From Yarrowia lipolytica (Eukaryota > Ascomycota > Dipodascomycetes > Dipodascales), in the NCBI RefSeq assembly GCF_001761485.1, contig NC_090775.1:434001-498000 (forward strand): a stretch of DNA of 64,000 nt. The letters are read 5' to 3'. This document shows positions 21,908-32,240 of the stretch, piece after piece; positions within the stretch are counted from its first letter, which is position 1, and the number at the start of each line of letters is the position of its first letter. The notes below the pieces were generated by a model. The model did not search any database. It was given only the letters and a program-made list of their open reading frames with translations, and was not told where the DNA came from. The position numbers and the translations under genes are program-made.

Positions 21908-24052
21908 TTACTGGTTCTGCCCCGGTCGGAGCATTGTGTCCACCTCATGGAGAGTGGTCACCCTAGGGGGGTTCGGGGGACTGTTCGGGGGTTCTACAAT
22001 CTCGTCTACCGAGCTGAGTGTCGCACCGTCGTGGAAAACTTTGAAGTGGCATGTAGACAGGAATGTCGGGCACCTCCCGTCAATGAACTTTGCTACCTCC
22101 TGAGAAGGCAGCCAGCAGAGTCTGTTCTCCGACCTGTCCGGGTTCAGGATTTGCACCGGAACCTCGCTCGAGGCGGTCTGGAAGACCGCAATGTGCTTCT
22201 TGCCGAGCGTGGTGTGAGAGGGCTCGCCAGAGAAACTGGAGGTGGTGTGCCCTCCTCGGGGTCGGCCCTCGTGGATACTTCCGGGGGGGGGTTGTGTTTG
22301 GTTGGTCGTGTTGGGACTGGTGTGGTCGTGGGGAAGGCCGTTGTTGGTGGCCTCGGTGTTAAGCGGGGTAGCGGGGGGAAGAAACTGGGTGACATCAGGG
22401 GCTACTTCAGGGTGAGCAAGTGCGTCAGGCTGGGTGTCAAAGCCGTTCATGGATACGTCAGCCTGTTCCGTTTCCTGGTCGTCGGGAACTGTGTCTTCCT
22501 CGGAGGCGGGGATGTTGATGGGTAGATTCTGAGTTCCATGCTGCTGGTTCGTAGAGGGCAGCTGGTTAGTTTGCTCGGTCTCTTCGGGTGTGTCCTCTCC
22601 GGTTTTGTCGCTCAAGACTTCAAAGTTGTAGTAAGATCGGAGGGGCTTCTGACCGGTGGGTTGGGGGGACGTGTCTCGAGTCCGTCTATGTCTAGGGGAC
22701 TTAGTGCCGACGGTCTCCCACTGGTGAGTAGCAGGCGTGTGGTGGAACTTGCGAGTTTGGACCGGGGGCTCCACGGTGGATGGGGCATGGATGGAAGCAA
22801 GGGCTTTACCTCTCTGTGGGAGGGTACCCTGGTGAGCGCGGGTGCGGAAGATCTTGGGAGTGACCATGTCTTTCTCGGGGCAGGCCTCCCGGATGTGCTT
22901 AGTGCTCTTGCACTTAACACAGATGTTATCGCCGTTGGCGAAGTGCATCTTGATCAACTTTGAGCCGGTAAGCCTAGCCTTGGTGGGATCCAGGTTGACG
23001 AAGAAGTCGGGGATGGTCTGGGGCAGGGTGGAGCCTAGGAGAGCACGAACTGCGATCACAGGACCCGAGATGTTCTGATGGTTGGCAGAGGTCATCAGAA
23101 GGGTGCCACTCAAGAGGGAGGAACCTGGAATGGCCTGATCAATGTCTACGTCGAACTGGTTGAGAATAGCGTTGAGGTGGATCTTGAAAGCATCCTCCGT
23201 CTGACGCTCCATCTTCATGTACGAGGGTAGGTTGAAGTAGTAAAGTACTCTTCGTCCAGCAGGGTTAGCCGAGCCCTTCCTCATGATGCGATAATCTTGA
23301 GTATTGGCCTCAACAATGAGACTAACTGTCTCCAGAATGACAGCCATTCGTTGTTCGTGGGGGTCAGTGAGGGCGTCCGACGTCAGGTAGTGCCAACCAT
23401 TTCCCACTTGGTAGCAGTCTTCAGGGTCCTGTTCTAAGTTAATCTGGTCGATCAGGTGGGGGACGATGTCTAGGTTGTGCCTGGACAGGTCAAACTCCGC
23501 CAGACCAACCTGACCCTTGATCTCGTCGAACTTTTCGATGACGCCCTCGAGGACACTGATGGTGTCCTTCTCGTCGACTTCAGCGGCGTTATCGAGGTGC
23601 TCGAGGAACATGGAGATAGGAAGATTCCAATCAGGGGTGGCGGAGCGGTCAAGAGCTCTTCGGAAGAAGTTTTCCTTGCTGGCTACATAGGACACGTTGA
23701 AACGGCCGGAGGTATGCCTACCATTCGGCGCCGCAAGGGGCTCCGAAATTCGCTCCTTGTTGAGGTTGAATTTGAGTGTGGAGGGGTTCGATGTCAGGAG
23801 AGCCTTGACTTCGGCCTTGCTCTTCCAGGCGTTGAGGGTGATATTGTTGTCGTTTTTTTTGTCGTTTTTGTCGTTTTTGTCGTTTTTTTTGTTGTTTTCA
23901 TCGTTTTTGTCGTTTTTTTGGATTTTTTCAATGTCGGTTTGGTTGGGGGTTTCGGTTGAGGTGGCTCCATCACCTCGCGATAAATCAGGAGGTGGGGGGT
24001 TCGGAGCGCCCAAGGAGTTACCCGCCGAAGCTTGGGCTTGCGCTGTTTCCAT
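21908..24052 (-). CDS. LINE ORF1: RNA-binding protein
   Basis: A 714-residue first ORF that probably packages the element RNA. It has an Asn/Lys/Asp repeat near residues 45-70 (KNDKND-type), then a conserved-looking globular part. A CCHC zinc knuckle is at about residues 375-390 (CVKCKSTKHIREAC, C-x2-C-x4-H-x4-C). A long Pro/Thr-rich tail follows. The start ATG at 24052 gives the longest frame. The stop TAA lies two bases before the ORF2 ATG. Membership in the L1-like ORF1 class is inferred from the knuckle and from its position. Confidence 0.85.
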   Translation of the reverse strand: METAQAQASAGNSLGAPNPPPPDLSRGDGATSTETPNQTDIEKIQKNDKNDENNKKNDKNDKNDKKNDNNITLNAWKSKAEVKALLTSNPSTLKFNLNKERISEPLAAPNGRHTSGRFNVSYVASKENFFRRALDRSATPDWNLPISMFLEHLDNAAEVDEKDTISVLEGVIEKFDEIKGQVGLAEFDLSRHNLDIVPHLIDQINLEQDPEDCYQVGNGWHYLTSDALTDPHEQRMAVILETVSLIVEANTQDYRIMRKGSANPAGRRVLYYFNLPSYMKMERQTEDAFKIHLNAILNQFDVDIDQAIPGSSLLSGTLLMTSANHQNISGPVIAVRALLGSTLPQTIPDFFVNLDPTKARLTGSKLIKMHFANGDNICVKCKSTKHIREACPEKDMVTPKIFRTRAHQGTLPQRGKALASIHAPSTVEPPVQTRKFHHTPATHQWETVGTKSPRHRRTRDTSPQPTGQKPLRSYYNFEVLSDKTGEDTPEETEQTNQLPSTNQQHGTQNLPINIPASEEDTVPDDQETEQADVSMNGFDTQPDALAHPEVAPDVTQFLPPATPLNTEATNNGLPHDHTSPNTTNQTQPPPGSIHEGRPRGGHTTSSFSGEPSHTTLGKKHIAVFQTASSEVPVQILNPDRSENRLCWLPSQEVAKFIDGRCPTFLSTCHFKVFHDGATLSSVDEIVEPPNSPPNPPRVTTLHEVDTMLRPGQNQ

Positions 24053-24128
24053 GGTGAACGTTTTTTCTGGTCGCGCTCGATTAATAGCTCTGTTTTGTTA
24101 GCTATAAGTACAGTACATACAGTGTAAG

Positions 24129-25096
24129 TTTTTTTTTTTTTTCTGCATATACATTCATTTAATTATAACTTTGCTGTGAAAGAATAACCTTTGAAATGAA
24201 TGTACGCTTACACGAATATTACTAATTAAACACGTTTAGTGTCATGGTCCAACTTGGCACGTACCTATTTCCAGTAAAAAAATCATAAAAAAACCTGGTT
24301 CAGTCCGTGTTGTATGTTGGTCCACATAGCTTCGCGTGTTTGTTCGTTCATCGGGAAAACGCCACTCCAGTCTCCAGTTCTCTAATCTCAATCCTTCCAT
24401 TGCCCTCTTCATTTGCATTGCCTTTGAAAACTTCTCCTTGTGGTTCTTCTTCGTCATTGGTTTGGTTCTGCGTCCCCTGTGGTGACTACGCGCCCTGCTA
24501 CGCTGTTCTCTCGGTGGCCTCGGCCGCCTTTTACGCTTGCTACTGTGTCTACTCTCGCTCATCGTGAAGTGCTGGCGGTTGTCCATCGTAGAAACACATC
24601 TGGGCTTCCTTCAGGAATTGAAGCAAACCCTGTTGGACATGTCCCAGGGTGGCGTCGTCCCCTGAGTACCGGAGGGATCTCTCCATCTTCCAGATCCCAT
24701 AAGCCAATTCCCGCAGATATTTGCGTGTCTTGACTTGTTGATGTTTCCGGGGGGCGTCACTGTTCACATGCCCTGGGAAAGAGGGGAGTACTCCACATTT
24801 CGACTCGGTAAAGATCCAGTCCTTTAGAGAGTCCACTGACGGAATCTTCATCCTGGTCAACATGGAAAGAAGAACTTCGCACTTGCAGAAGATATGCTCG
24901 TGCAGATCCTGAATGATGGCCTTATCACAGAGCCCGCATCCTGGATTCTTCTTGGTGAAAACGTGGTCGTCAGGGTATCTCCATTTCACGAGCGGAAGTC
25001 GAGATATCCGCATGAGGTGAAGAACTTGTGCTTTGTTGGCGTCGGCGATGTAGTGTTTTCGAAGGTCATGCATTACCTCCTGCCAGACCATGTCGT
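24129..25096 (-). mobile_element. 5'-truncated Ylli copy
   Basis: 968 bases matching 17583-18550 at a constant offset of 6546. I saw one substitution (17620 region, CCG against CTG) and a 14-base instead of 15-base T run. It keeps the 3' region and the last ~170 codons of ORF2, then stops abruptly at 25096. This is the usual 5' truncation of LINE copies. It is in the same orientation as the full element, so its poly(A) abuts the 5' end of that element. The near identity points to very recent movement. Confidence 0.95.
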
Positions 25097-25408
25097 TAGT
25101 TATTACAGCCCATCCATCCACCCAAGTAGGTGTACTTAGCTTTCGTGTCTCCTGTTGGAACTTTAGTTACACTTTATATCAAGATTAACATGTCTCTAGA
25201 ATGGCCAAGAATGGTTCCAAAAGCTTCATTTTTTTTTGTAATATGTACATTGAGACATTTTTATTGCCCTAACTCATTTAATATTCTCATTTAAAGCCTC
25301 CAGGGACTTTTTTTTCACCCCTCGCTACTCCGTCCCCACCTGCATGAACTGCATGAACCTAAATATTTTCTCTCCAGCATCCCTACTTTTTTCTACTCGC
25401 AACACAAC
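25097..25408. promoter_or_regulatory. RPC53 upstream region
   Basis: 311 bases between the truncated LINE copy and RPC53. T-runs at about 25228-25236 and 25308-25316 and a CT-rich leader before the ATG suggest this is the core promoter. I see no gene. Confidence 0.5.
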
Positions 25409-26785
25409 ATGGTCAAAAAGGAGCAGACCGACTCTGCAGACACATCCGGCACTCCCGCGTCGACTCCCCGTCGATCCACTCGTCTGGACAGTCTTTCCAC
25501 GCGTCCCGGCGTCATTTCGGGCTCTTCACCTCTGTCTCGAAATGTGACGCCGTCTCCGTCGACCTCGGGCACTCCCCGAGCATCTACACCTGCCAGCGGG
25601 CTGAAATTCAAGCCGAAAAACGTGGCTCGACGAACCAAGGCCGAGCGAGACGCAGACGCCCCGGTGGTCAAAGAAGAGCCTGTGCGAAACAGTCGATCTG
25701 ACCGTGGAGGCCGAGGAGGCAGAGGAGGCGCTCGAGGAGGCGCTTCTGGAGGAGCTATGGGCCGAGGAAGAGGCAAATTCGACAACATTGTCACCTCGCA
25801 GGCCCAGGGACCACTTGCAGCGCCTCCTGCGGGCTACGGATCCACTGGAGGAGGCTGGGGAGGTCGAGGAACCACTTCTGCTGGTTTCTCACGAGTGGGA
25901 GGGGGAAGAGACAGCCATTCGCCTCTGATTCGAAGCCAGTCACCCCAGGTCAAGAGCGAAGAGGGCGAAGACGGAACCCCGGTGCCCGGTTCGTCTAATG
26001 GCCGGTCTCGTGAAGCTACAGTTGACTTGCATGATATGCACGACATGGCTATCAGTATGGGCGAACAGAAACCCATTCCCGGCCACATTGAGCAGTATTT
26101 CCCCATCCGAATCGACAAGCAGGATCTGGAAAGTGTGTCTGCCACCGCCGCGGGCTTTTCTTCGCTCTCTGTCAAGGACTCTCTGCTGAACATGGTGGAG
26201 GAGGAAAACAGCTCTGGCATCATTGACACGCCCAAGGAGATTCTGGAGGTGTCTCGAGCGCTGGAACAAGGCCGGTATATGGCTCCCGAGCAGGTGGATG
26301 AGGCCCGACGGGCTGTGATTGACTCGGTGAACATTTCCAAGGAGTTTGGACTGGGAGGAAGTGACACCACCGAGATGGAGCAGAAACTGTACCTGTTCCA
26401 GCTGCCTCCAATCATTCCTTCCTTCCAGGCTGCTGAGAAAGAACAGGTTGATGTGGACATTGAGGACAGTGAGGGGGATAGAGAGAAGGAAAAAGATAAT
26501 GAAGAGGAGGACAATGATGTGGAAATTGTGGCTAAAGACACGGTTGAGTCCGACGAACCATCCATCCCATCTCTTCCTGAAGGACAGGTGGGCAACCTGC
26601 GTCTGCATAAATCCGGCAAGCTGACCATGGTCATCGGCGACATTGTCATGGATGTGACCCAGGGCGTGCCAGCCAAGTTTCTGCAGGACATTGTGGTGTG
26701 TTCGGCCGAGGAAAAACAGGCCTATTTGATTGGCCAGGTTAAGAGAAAGATGGTGGTTACTCCTAAGCTGGATGAGCTCTTGTAG
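25409..26785 (+). CDS. RPC53: RNA polymerase III subunit C53 (RPC4 family)
   Basis: A Pol III-specific subunit that acts with Rpc37 in initiation and termination at tRNA and 5S genes. It has 458 residues. The first half is disordered, rich in Ser, Pro, Thr and Arg, with an RGGRGGRGGARGGASGGA stretch. The C-terminal ~210 residues carry the RPC4 domain: EQKLYLFQLPPIIPSF, an acidic insert (EEEDNDVEIV), then GQVGNLRLHKSGKLTMVIGD and the closing VKRKMVVTPKLDELL. The order LQLP-P, acidic linker, GKL-LHKSGK, TPKLDELL is characteristic of the family. The ATG at 25409 follows a CA-rich leader (CAACACAAC). No intron is seen. Confidence 0.92.
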   Translation: MVKKEQTDSADTSGTPASTPRRSTRLDSLSTRPGVISGSSPLSRNVTPSPSTSGTPRASTPASGLKFKPKNVARRTKAERDADAPVVKEEPVRNSRSDRGGRGGRGGARGGASGGAMGRGRGKFDNIVTSQAQGPLAAPPAGYGSTGGGWGGRGTTSAGFSRVGGGRDSHSPLIRSQSPQVKSEEGEDGTPVPGSSNGRSREATVDLHDMHDMAISMGEQKPIPGHIEQYFPIRIDKQDLESVSATAAGFSSLSVKDSLLNMVEEENSSGIIDTPKEILEVSRALEQGRYMAPEQVDEARRAVIDSVNISKEFGLGGSDTTEMEQKLYLFQLPPIIPSFQAAEKEQVDVDIEDSEGDREKEKDNEEEDNDVEIVAKDTVESDEPSIPSLPEGQVGNLRLHKSGKLTMVIGDIVMDVTQGVPAKFLQDIVVCSAEEKQAYLIGQVKRKMVVTPKLDELL

Positions 26786-27213
26786 GTAGGGGTATGTTGC
26801 ATGTATTAATAGATTATAAGGAACGGTAATGAGCGGCACCGAACGGAAACGAGTGGCCGGATGTCACGAGTGGTCAACAACAGGTTTTTGTAGCATTGGT
26901 CAAGCTGTTAGTGACAATCGATAGATCATTCAGAGCTCACCAATCCATAGTTTGGGGATACGTATCCTACAGTAATGAGAGTTGATGTCTCGAAACGCTG
27001 GACACCCTGTTCTCCGACTAGTATTGCACAGCTACGGAGATGTTGACTGGTGCCAACCACAACCCCTGGCTACGACAATCACCTCCACACCCTTACACGA
27101 TCGTTTTAGTCATTTATTCATTATCGTTAGCTCATTAAGTTGTTCACTGCCAACACCATCATCATTTTAGCAAAGTGGTGGCGTGTGACCAGGTCACTGG
27201 ATCCACTGGTTTC
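26786..27213. other. Convergent intergenic region
   Basis: Short shared 3' region between RPC53 (+) and the LRR gene (-). Nothing beyond AT-rich stretches is visible. Confidence 0.5.
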
Positions 27214-28644
27214 CTATGCCATTCGTTCCAACTCGGTCAGGCACGCCTCTTTACACAGCAGCCTTCTGATCACAATCACCTGCTGGTCGTGCACAGACGC
27301 CTCTTCATGGCCTGGCCACTGCCACCATTCCGTAGCGTATCCATACACTCTGTCCTCATAGAGGATATGCTCTCCACACACTCCACAGGACGTTCCTACC
27401 TGAAACGACAGCTGAGCGTCTTCAAAGTACTGTCTGCCCATCTGATGAACGTTGAGATGTGCAATTTGCTTGTCTGTGAGTTGGCCATCCTTGGCTTTGA
27501 AAACCGACATGACAATCTGTTCAATCAGCGTAGGAAACACCTTTTCTTCGTTGACGACGGTGATTTCGCGATGCAGCATGTGTCTCTTTTTGCCTGCGGG
27601 ACTTGGGGCACCTTTGGGAAGAGGGGGAAAGCCGACATTGGACGCCTTGAGATTTTTGAGCTTCTTGAGCTTCTGAATGTCGGACGGCAAGTACTTGAGG
27701 TTGACGTTTCCACTCACGTTGAGCGTGTCGAGGTTGGTGAGGTCTCTGATTCGAGGCGGAACCGACTCCAGGCAGTTGTTGAAGACGGACAGATTCACAA
27801 TATTAATCCCGTCAAACAATTGAGGTGGCAAATCTGTCAGTCTGTTCTGAGACAACATGACCTTGTAGGACATGGCCAGAGATGCCGTACAGGGGCTGTT
27901 GTTGGTCTTAACCACATTTTTGAGCTCGCTAAACTCCTTGGGGAGTTTGTCAAGGTTGCGAAACATGAGATCAATGTTTTCGGCCTCCTTGTCAGCACAC
28001 TGAAGAAGGTACTGAGCAGGAGGAAGAGTGGTGTCCACAGGCGCGGGTTTATGACGTTTTTCAGGACTGGCAACTTCAGCAGCTATTCCTGCCCCGGTTT
28101 CGCCAAACGAACCAAGAGAGTTGTACGAGTTGAACGAGTTGAACGAGTTAAGGCTCCGGGTGTAGTTTCTGTAAGGAGTCGTGGGAGCAAGTAGAGACGG
28201 ACGTGAAGCTGTTCGAACGGGAGTAGAAGAGCTTTCGGCCGCACTCTGTCTCTCCAGCTTGGCCACGGTGGCCTCTGGTTTATCTTCCGTGACCGTTCCA
28301 TTGCTCTGGAGACTCACGATATGGCTTTCTGACTCCCCTTCGCCCTCCTCGTCTCCGCCTTCCTCCTCCTTGTTCTTGCTTCTTTCAGTGAACTGAATGC
28401 CGCCCAGAAACCGCTTTTTTCGGACCGGACTCGACGGCAGGTCGAACTGCGAGCTCCAGCCCTCTCTGTCGGACCATAGACTGCCTCCTGGACTCGAGGG
28501 TTGTTTGTCTGTCTGATCGGTTGGCAGGAAATTTGACGACTCAGATGACAAGTTGTCGCCGCCGTACTCGCGCTTGTCGCCCGTGCGCTTTGAAACCACG
28601 TGACTCCAGGTGTTGTCCACCGAAAACGGCTGTAGAGAAGACAT
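27214..28644 (-). CDS. Leucine-rich repeat protein with C-terminal Cys module
   Basis: A 476-residue protein of unknown role. Residues 1-210 are Ser/Thr-rich and probably disordered. About four to five LRR units lie at about residues 225-340 (for example LTDLPPQLFDGINIVNLSVFNN and LTNLDTLNVSGNVNLKYLP, shown as parts), a surface for protein binding. The C-terminal ~60 residues contain CGVCGEHILYEDR, a Trp-rich segment (ATEWWQWP) and CKEAC, which may form a small zinc-binding fold. Similar LRR plus Cys-module proteins occur in other ascomycetes, but I cannot name a characterised orthologue. The start ATG at 28644 is the first in frame. Confidence 0.75.
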   Translation of the reverse strand: MSSLQPFSVDNTWSHVVSKRTGDKREYGGDNLSSESSNFLPTDQTDKQPSSPGGSLWSDREGWSSQFDLPSSPVRKKRFLGGIQFTERSKNKEEEGGDEEGEGESESHIVSLQSNGTVTEDKPEATVAKLERQSAAESSSTPVRTASRPSLLAPTTPYRNYTRSLNSFNSFNSYNSLGSFGETGAGIAAEVASPEKRHKPAPVDTTLPPAQYLLQCADKEAENIDLMFRNLDKLPKEFSELKNVVKTNNSPCTASLAMSYKVMLSQNRLTDLPPQLFDGINIVNLSVFNNCLESVPPRIRDLTNLDTLNVSGNVNLKYLPSDIQKLKKLKNLKASNVGFPPLPKGAPSPAGKKRHMLHREITVVNEEKVFPTLIEQIVMSVFKAKDGQLTDKQIAHLNVHQMGRQYFEDAQLSFQVGTSCGVCGEHILYEDRVYGYATEWWQWPGHEEASVHDQQVIVIRRLLCKEACLTELERMA

Positions 28645-30353
28645 TTGTGGTAGCCGGTCCAGGTGTTCAAGTGGTTTACAGTAGCTACTCGGTAAGGTAT
28701 TACTGTAGCGCGTTATAGTGTTTCGTGATAGAGTTCACGGGTCGGAAATGAGTCTGGTAGGGTACAATCAACAAGGACTTCTTGAGAAGATGACCCCGAT
28801 AAGGAAAAGTTGATTTAAAGCTGTATGTTTCTTCTCCGGTTTCCATTTTCCACCATTTCATTCCATCCACTACTTGCCGATTTACAGACGTCCAAAAACA
28901 TTTGCTTGGTACTCTGAACCTTGACAGGGGAGTCGCGTGGGTGTTATTACATGTTGATAAATGGTGAATTGGGGTCTGTAGATATGGAGGAACAACTTGT
29001 AGGCCTATATATTGGCGATTTTGGCTTCTATCTCATTGTAATTCGAGCCCTGCCAGATGTCTCCATAAGCCACCAACTCGACCCAAGAAAAATCTCACTG
29101 AAAAATACAGTTGTGACTTCCAGATGCGGAGGAAAACTTGATTGTTGATTTGCCGATGGTGTGGGGGGGCTACGGGGATTTTGAGTATATCATGGTGGTC
29201 CTGGAGATTTCCCTGTGTCTGTGGTTTTGTTGTCGTCTTTCTCCGCCTCCTCGTTCGACTCCACGACTCGTTGTATGTCCAGCCCATTCAAACTGATCAA
29301 TTAAACCTCCGAGTGCGGTAAATGGTTGAGATGCATGTTATCAGATTTGCACGAGTCGCAGTAATAGGGGACTGAGTCCAAAGAAGACGTGGATTTGAGG
29401 GGAGAGGTTATGTTCTTATTTTTGCGTGTCTAGTCACGTGTAGGTGGCAAAAATACTGCACCTAGTAGACACTGACTCCGCCTTCACGTACAAGTAATTA
29501 ATTTATTTTGTTTTTTATTTTATACTTTTATTTATTCATTTTTTCTTTTTTTTCTTTTTTTAAGCCCGCGGGAGTCTAAAGAAAAGTAGCAAGTATATAC
29601 CTGCAGATAGCAACGGACTCATAGGGAAGATGGTGCACTGCTCGACCCTTGTTCGATATATCGTGGGGTAAATGTCGAGTTGGTTGCGGTTGTGTATATC
29701 AGGCAGTATCCTCCCTTGTCGTCTGAATTGCTTTTTGGGCTTATCACATGCAGGAGTCGAATTTCAGGACCTTTTTTTTTTTTTCCTTTTTTTTCTAATT
29801 TTTTTTTTCTCTTTTTTGAATAAGGTCGTATGCACCCTGGTGGCTACAACTATTGTTTAGAACGGCTAAGTAGGATGTCTATATACTCAGGATGGAGGAT
29901 GACAGCGGCGGCTGTATTGACACAGGAATATACAAACAGGATCAATCGACCACAAATGACCAAGGAGAGCACAGGACCCCCTCCAAAAACACACAAGTAC
30001 CGGAAATCCCGCACCTGTAGCATCCTTGACACTGGTTATGACATGTCTCTCAGTTAGTCAACTATACTCAACTAATGCGACCAAGTAATAGCGTGATGCT
30101 AGTAGGCTATGATGACTTCGAATAATGACGCGATAGGAAGCTGGTAAATTATCGTCCACATACCAATTGTTGAAATATATATCCCCGACTCAGCTCGATC
30201 ACTGAAAACGCTATATTGACATATTCGGCCACCGTCCCCATCTGGAGTCGAACCCACGTCCACAAACCCTCCACCAACCTTCGACTCACCACTCACCACA
30301 TCAAATCCATAACCCAGAAAACTGTCCAGATCACACCTCCACCACAGTCCGCC
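28645..30353. promoter_or_regulatory. Divergent promoter region, LRR gene and CAF40
   Basis: 1.7 kb without a supported gene. It has T-rich tracts at about 29500-29565 and 29770-29818, one CACGTG at about 29435, and a TATA-like AAATATATATCC at about 30172, upstream of CAF40. A TCGAACCC block near 30247 looked like a tRNA T-loop but has no matching stem. Confidence 0.5.
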
Positions 30354-31310
30354 ATGTACCAGCAACCTCCCCAGCAGCAATATATGGGTGGCCAGATGAA
30401 CCAGCCGCCGCCCAATATGCCCCAGATGGCACCCAGCGGCATGGCACCGGCCAACTCCAACGACCCCAACGTCATGCCGTTGAAGCTGACGGCAGAAGAC
30501 GACAAGCTATATTCGTGGATCGTCGAGCTGATGCACGGCGAGGGTCGCGAGCAGGCTCTACTCGAGCTCGGAAAGAAACGAGAGCAGTACGAGGATCTCG
30601 CCCTCATCCTATGGCACTCGTTTGGAGTCATGAGCACTCTGCTGCAGGAGATTATGAACGTGTACTCCCTGCTGACGCCTCCCAATCTGTCCACTGCCGC
30701 CAGCAACCGGGTATGCAATGCCCTGGCCCTTCTTCAATGCGTCGCCTCACACGCCGACACCCGAACCCCCTTCCTTGTGGCCCACATTCCGCTCTTTCTG
30801 TATCCCTTTCTCAACACCACCGTCAAGTCGCGGTCGTTTGAGTACCTGCGGCTGACATCGCTGGGCGTGATTGGCGCGCTCGTCAAGAACGACTCGCCCG
30901 AGGTCATTTCGTTCTTGCTGTCCACCGAAATCATTCCCCTGTGCCTTCGAATCATGGAGAGTGGCACCGAGCTGTCGAAAACAGTGGCGATTTTCATCGT
31001 CCAAAAAATCCTCATGGACGACATGGGCCTCAACTACGTGTGCCAGACGTTCGAGCGGTTCACCGCGGTGTCGCAGGTGCTCGCCAACATGGTCCAGCAG
31101 CTGATTTCACAACCGGCCTCCCGACTGTTGAAACACGTGGTCAGATGTTATCTCAGACTGAGTGACAACGCCAGAGCCAGAGAGGCACTAAGACAGAGTC
31201 TGCCCGAGCCGCTGAGAGATGCTACCTTCAGCCAGGCTCTGAGAGACGATGCCGCAACCAAGAGATGTCTCGCGCAGCTGTTGATCAACTTGAGTGATAG
31301 TTACGAGTGA
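30354..31310 (+). CDS. CAF40: CCR4-NOT subunit Caf40 (CNOT9/Rcd1)
   Basis: A conserved armadillo-repeat subunit of the CCR4-NOT deadenylase, which binds translational repressors and shortens mRNA poly(A) tails. It has 318 residues. A Gln/Pro/Met-rich N-terminus of ~45 residues precedes the armadillo core, which starts near [26 protein letters not shown]. Family blocks are [49 protein letters not shown] (parts) and the terminal [11 protein letters not shown]. The core is nearly invariant among eukaryotes, so the call is firm. The frame continues upstream only through a TTG. The ATG at 30354 opens MYQQPPQQQ, with no upstream ATG in frame. Confidence 0.96.
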   Translation: MYQQPPQQQYMGGQMNQPPPNMPQMAPSGMAPANSNDPNVMPLKLTAEDDKLYSWIVELMHGEGREQALLELGKKREQYEDLALILWHSFGVMSTLLQEIMNVYSLLTPPNLSTAASNRVCNALALLQCVASHADTRTPFLVAHIPLFLYPFLNTTVKSRSFEYLRLTSLGVIGALVKNDSPEVISFLLSTEIIPLCLRIMESGTELSKTVAIFIVQKILMDDMGLNYVCQTFERFTAVSQVLANMVQQLISQPASRLLKHVVRCYLRLSDNARAREALRQSLPEPLRDATFSQALRDDAATKRCLAQLLINLSDSYE

Positions 31311-32015
31311 ACAACGAGCAGTGCAGCTGCGACTTGTGAGCGGAACTCACAGTCCTACCACGAACATCGTGCTGCGACTAGTGACCACGACTACAGGTGT
31401 CAAAGCTGACCCATAGAGCAGTTGAATACCACTCAGCAACCCGGTTCATGAACCGCGAGCTTACTGCATCATCGAAGACCAACAAATCGCATAATAGGTC
31501 ACCTGGAACAGGTGGTGACCCTAAGGGGAGCTGGGAGTGGCCCGTACGTACGGTACAACGCCACAGCATGTAAAAATATATTATCTATCTACACTAGACA
31601 AGGCCCGTGAACCGTGGCATCTGATTGAAATCAGACAGACATATTTCCATGATAGACAGATATGTCCATCTAAATAACTCATCCTTGCGCTTTCAGCGAG
31701 AGAGCTACCATCTCTCTAAAAGGAGCTCCTACGTGACAGCTACGTTATCACCGGAACGTCAAGTCACTGAACACGAAGTAGTCGAACCAACACGTAGCTA
31801 GGGTTAGTCGTAGTCAAATAGAATGTATGACTAATGATGTTATAATGCTTTTCTTGCTTATATAAGTATGTAATTGTACAGAAAGAAGTAGCTACTTCTG
31901 AGTCAAAGGGATGTAACGAGGGCCCAAGTGCTGGGATACAATACACCGGCACTGTCTGAGCCTCGCTGTCATAGCAGCTCGCTCTAGAAAGTCTAGTCAA
32001 TCATAAATACATTGT
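31311..32015. other. Convergent intergenic region
   Basis: Shared 3' region of CAF40 (+) and the Gln-rich gene (-). An inverted pair around 31623-31668 (TGAAATCAGACAGACATAT, then ATATGTCCATC) is the only structure noted. A GGGTTAGTC word near 31801 resembles one Yarrowia telomere unit. I see no gene. Confidence 0.45.
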
Positions 32016-32208
32016 TTACAAGGAATGAGGTTGATGCGGAAGTTGATGCACGTGGTGCTGCTGTATCTGCTGGGCCCCCGTATGCTGAGTATGGGGCTGT
32101 GCGTGGGGTTGTGCGTGGGTCTGCTGCTGCTGGCCCTGGTGTGTCTGAGCCTGCTGCTGTGTGTGACCCTGCGCGGGCTTACCCTGCTGCTGGCTCTGAC
32201 TCTCCTGC

Positions 32209-32240
<32 letters not shown>

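Larger units (their letters stand above)
17582..24128 (-). mobile_element. Full-length Ylli-type LINE (L1 clade)
   Basis: A non-LTR retrotransposon on the minus strand. It ends at its 3' side in a 15-base poly(A), seen as T at 17582-17596. Parts in transcription order are: a short 5' leader, ORF1 (24052-21908), ORF2 (21905-18003) and a roughly 400-nt 3' region. Both ORFs are open throughout, so the copy looks intact. The exact 5' end lies between 24053 and 24128 and cannot be fixed by eye, because the next 76 bases lead straight into the poly(T) of a second copy. No target-site duplication is visible. It sits in the divergent promoter region between CDC55 and RPC53. The name Ylli rests on organism and architecture. 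Confidence 0.9.

Noticed and set aside
24549-25121. 190-codon frame in the truncated Ylli copy as a gene
   Set aside because: It is the ORF2 tail plus a few flanking codons; part of the truncated LINE, not a gene.
25834-26839. Two long minus-strand frames opposite RPC53
   Set aside because: Shadows of RPC53; Ser-rich or mixed composition and no motif.
30236-30262. tRNA-like T-loop (GGGTTCGACTCC on the minus strand)
   Set aside because: The flanking bases do not form the five-pair T stem and no cloverleaf could be drawn; it lies in the CAF40 leader.
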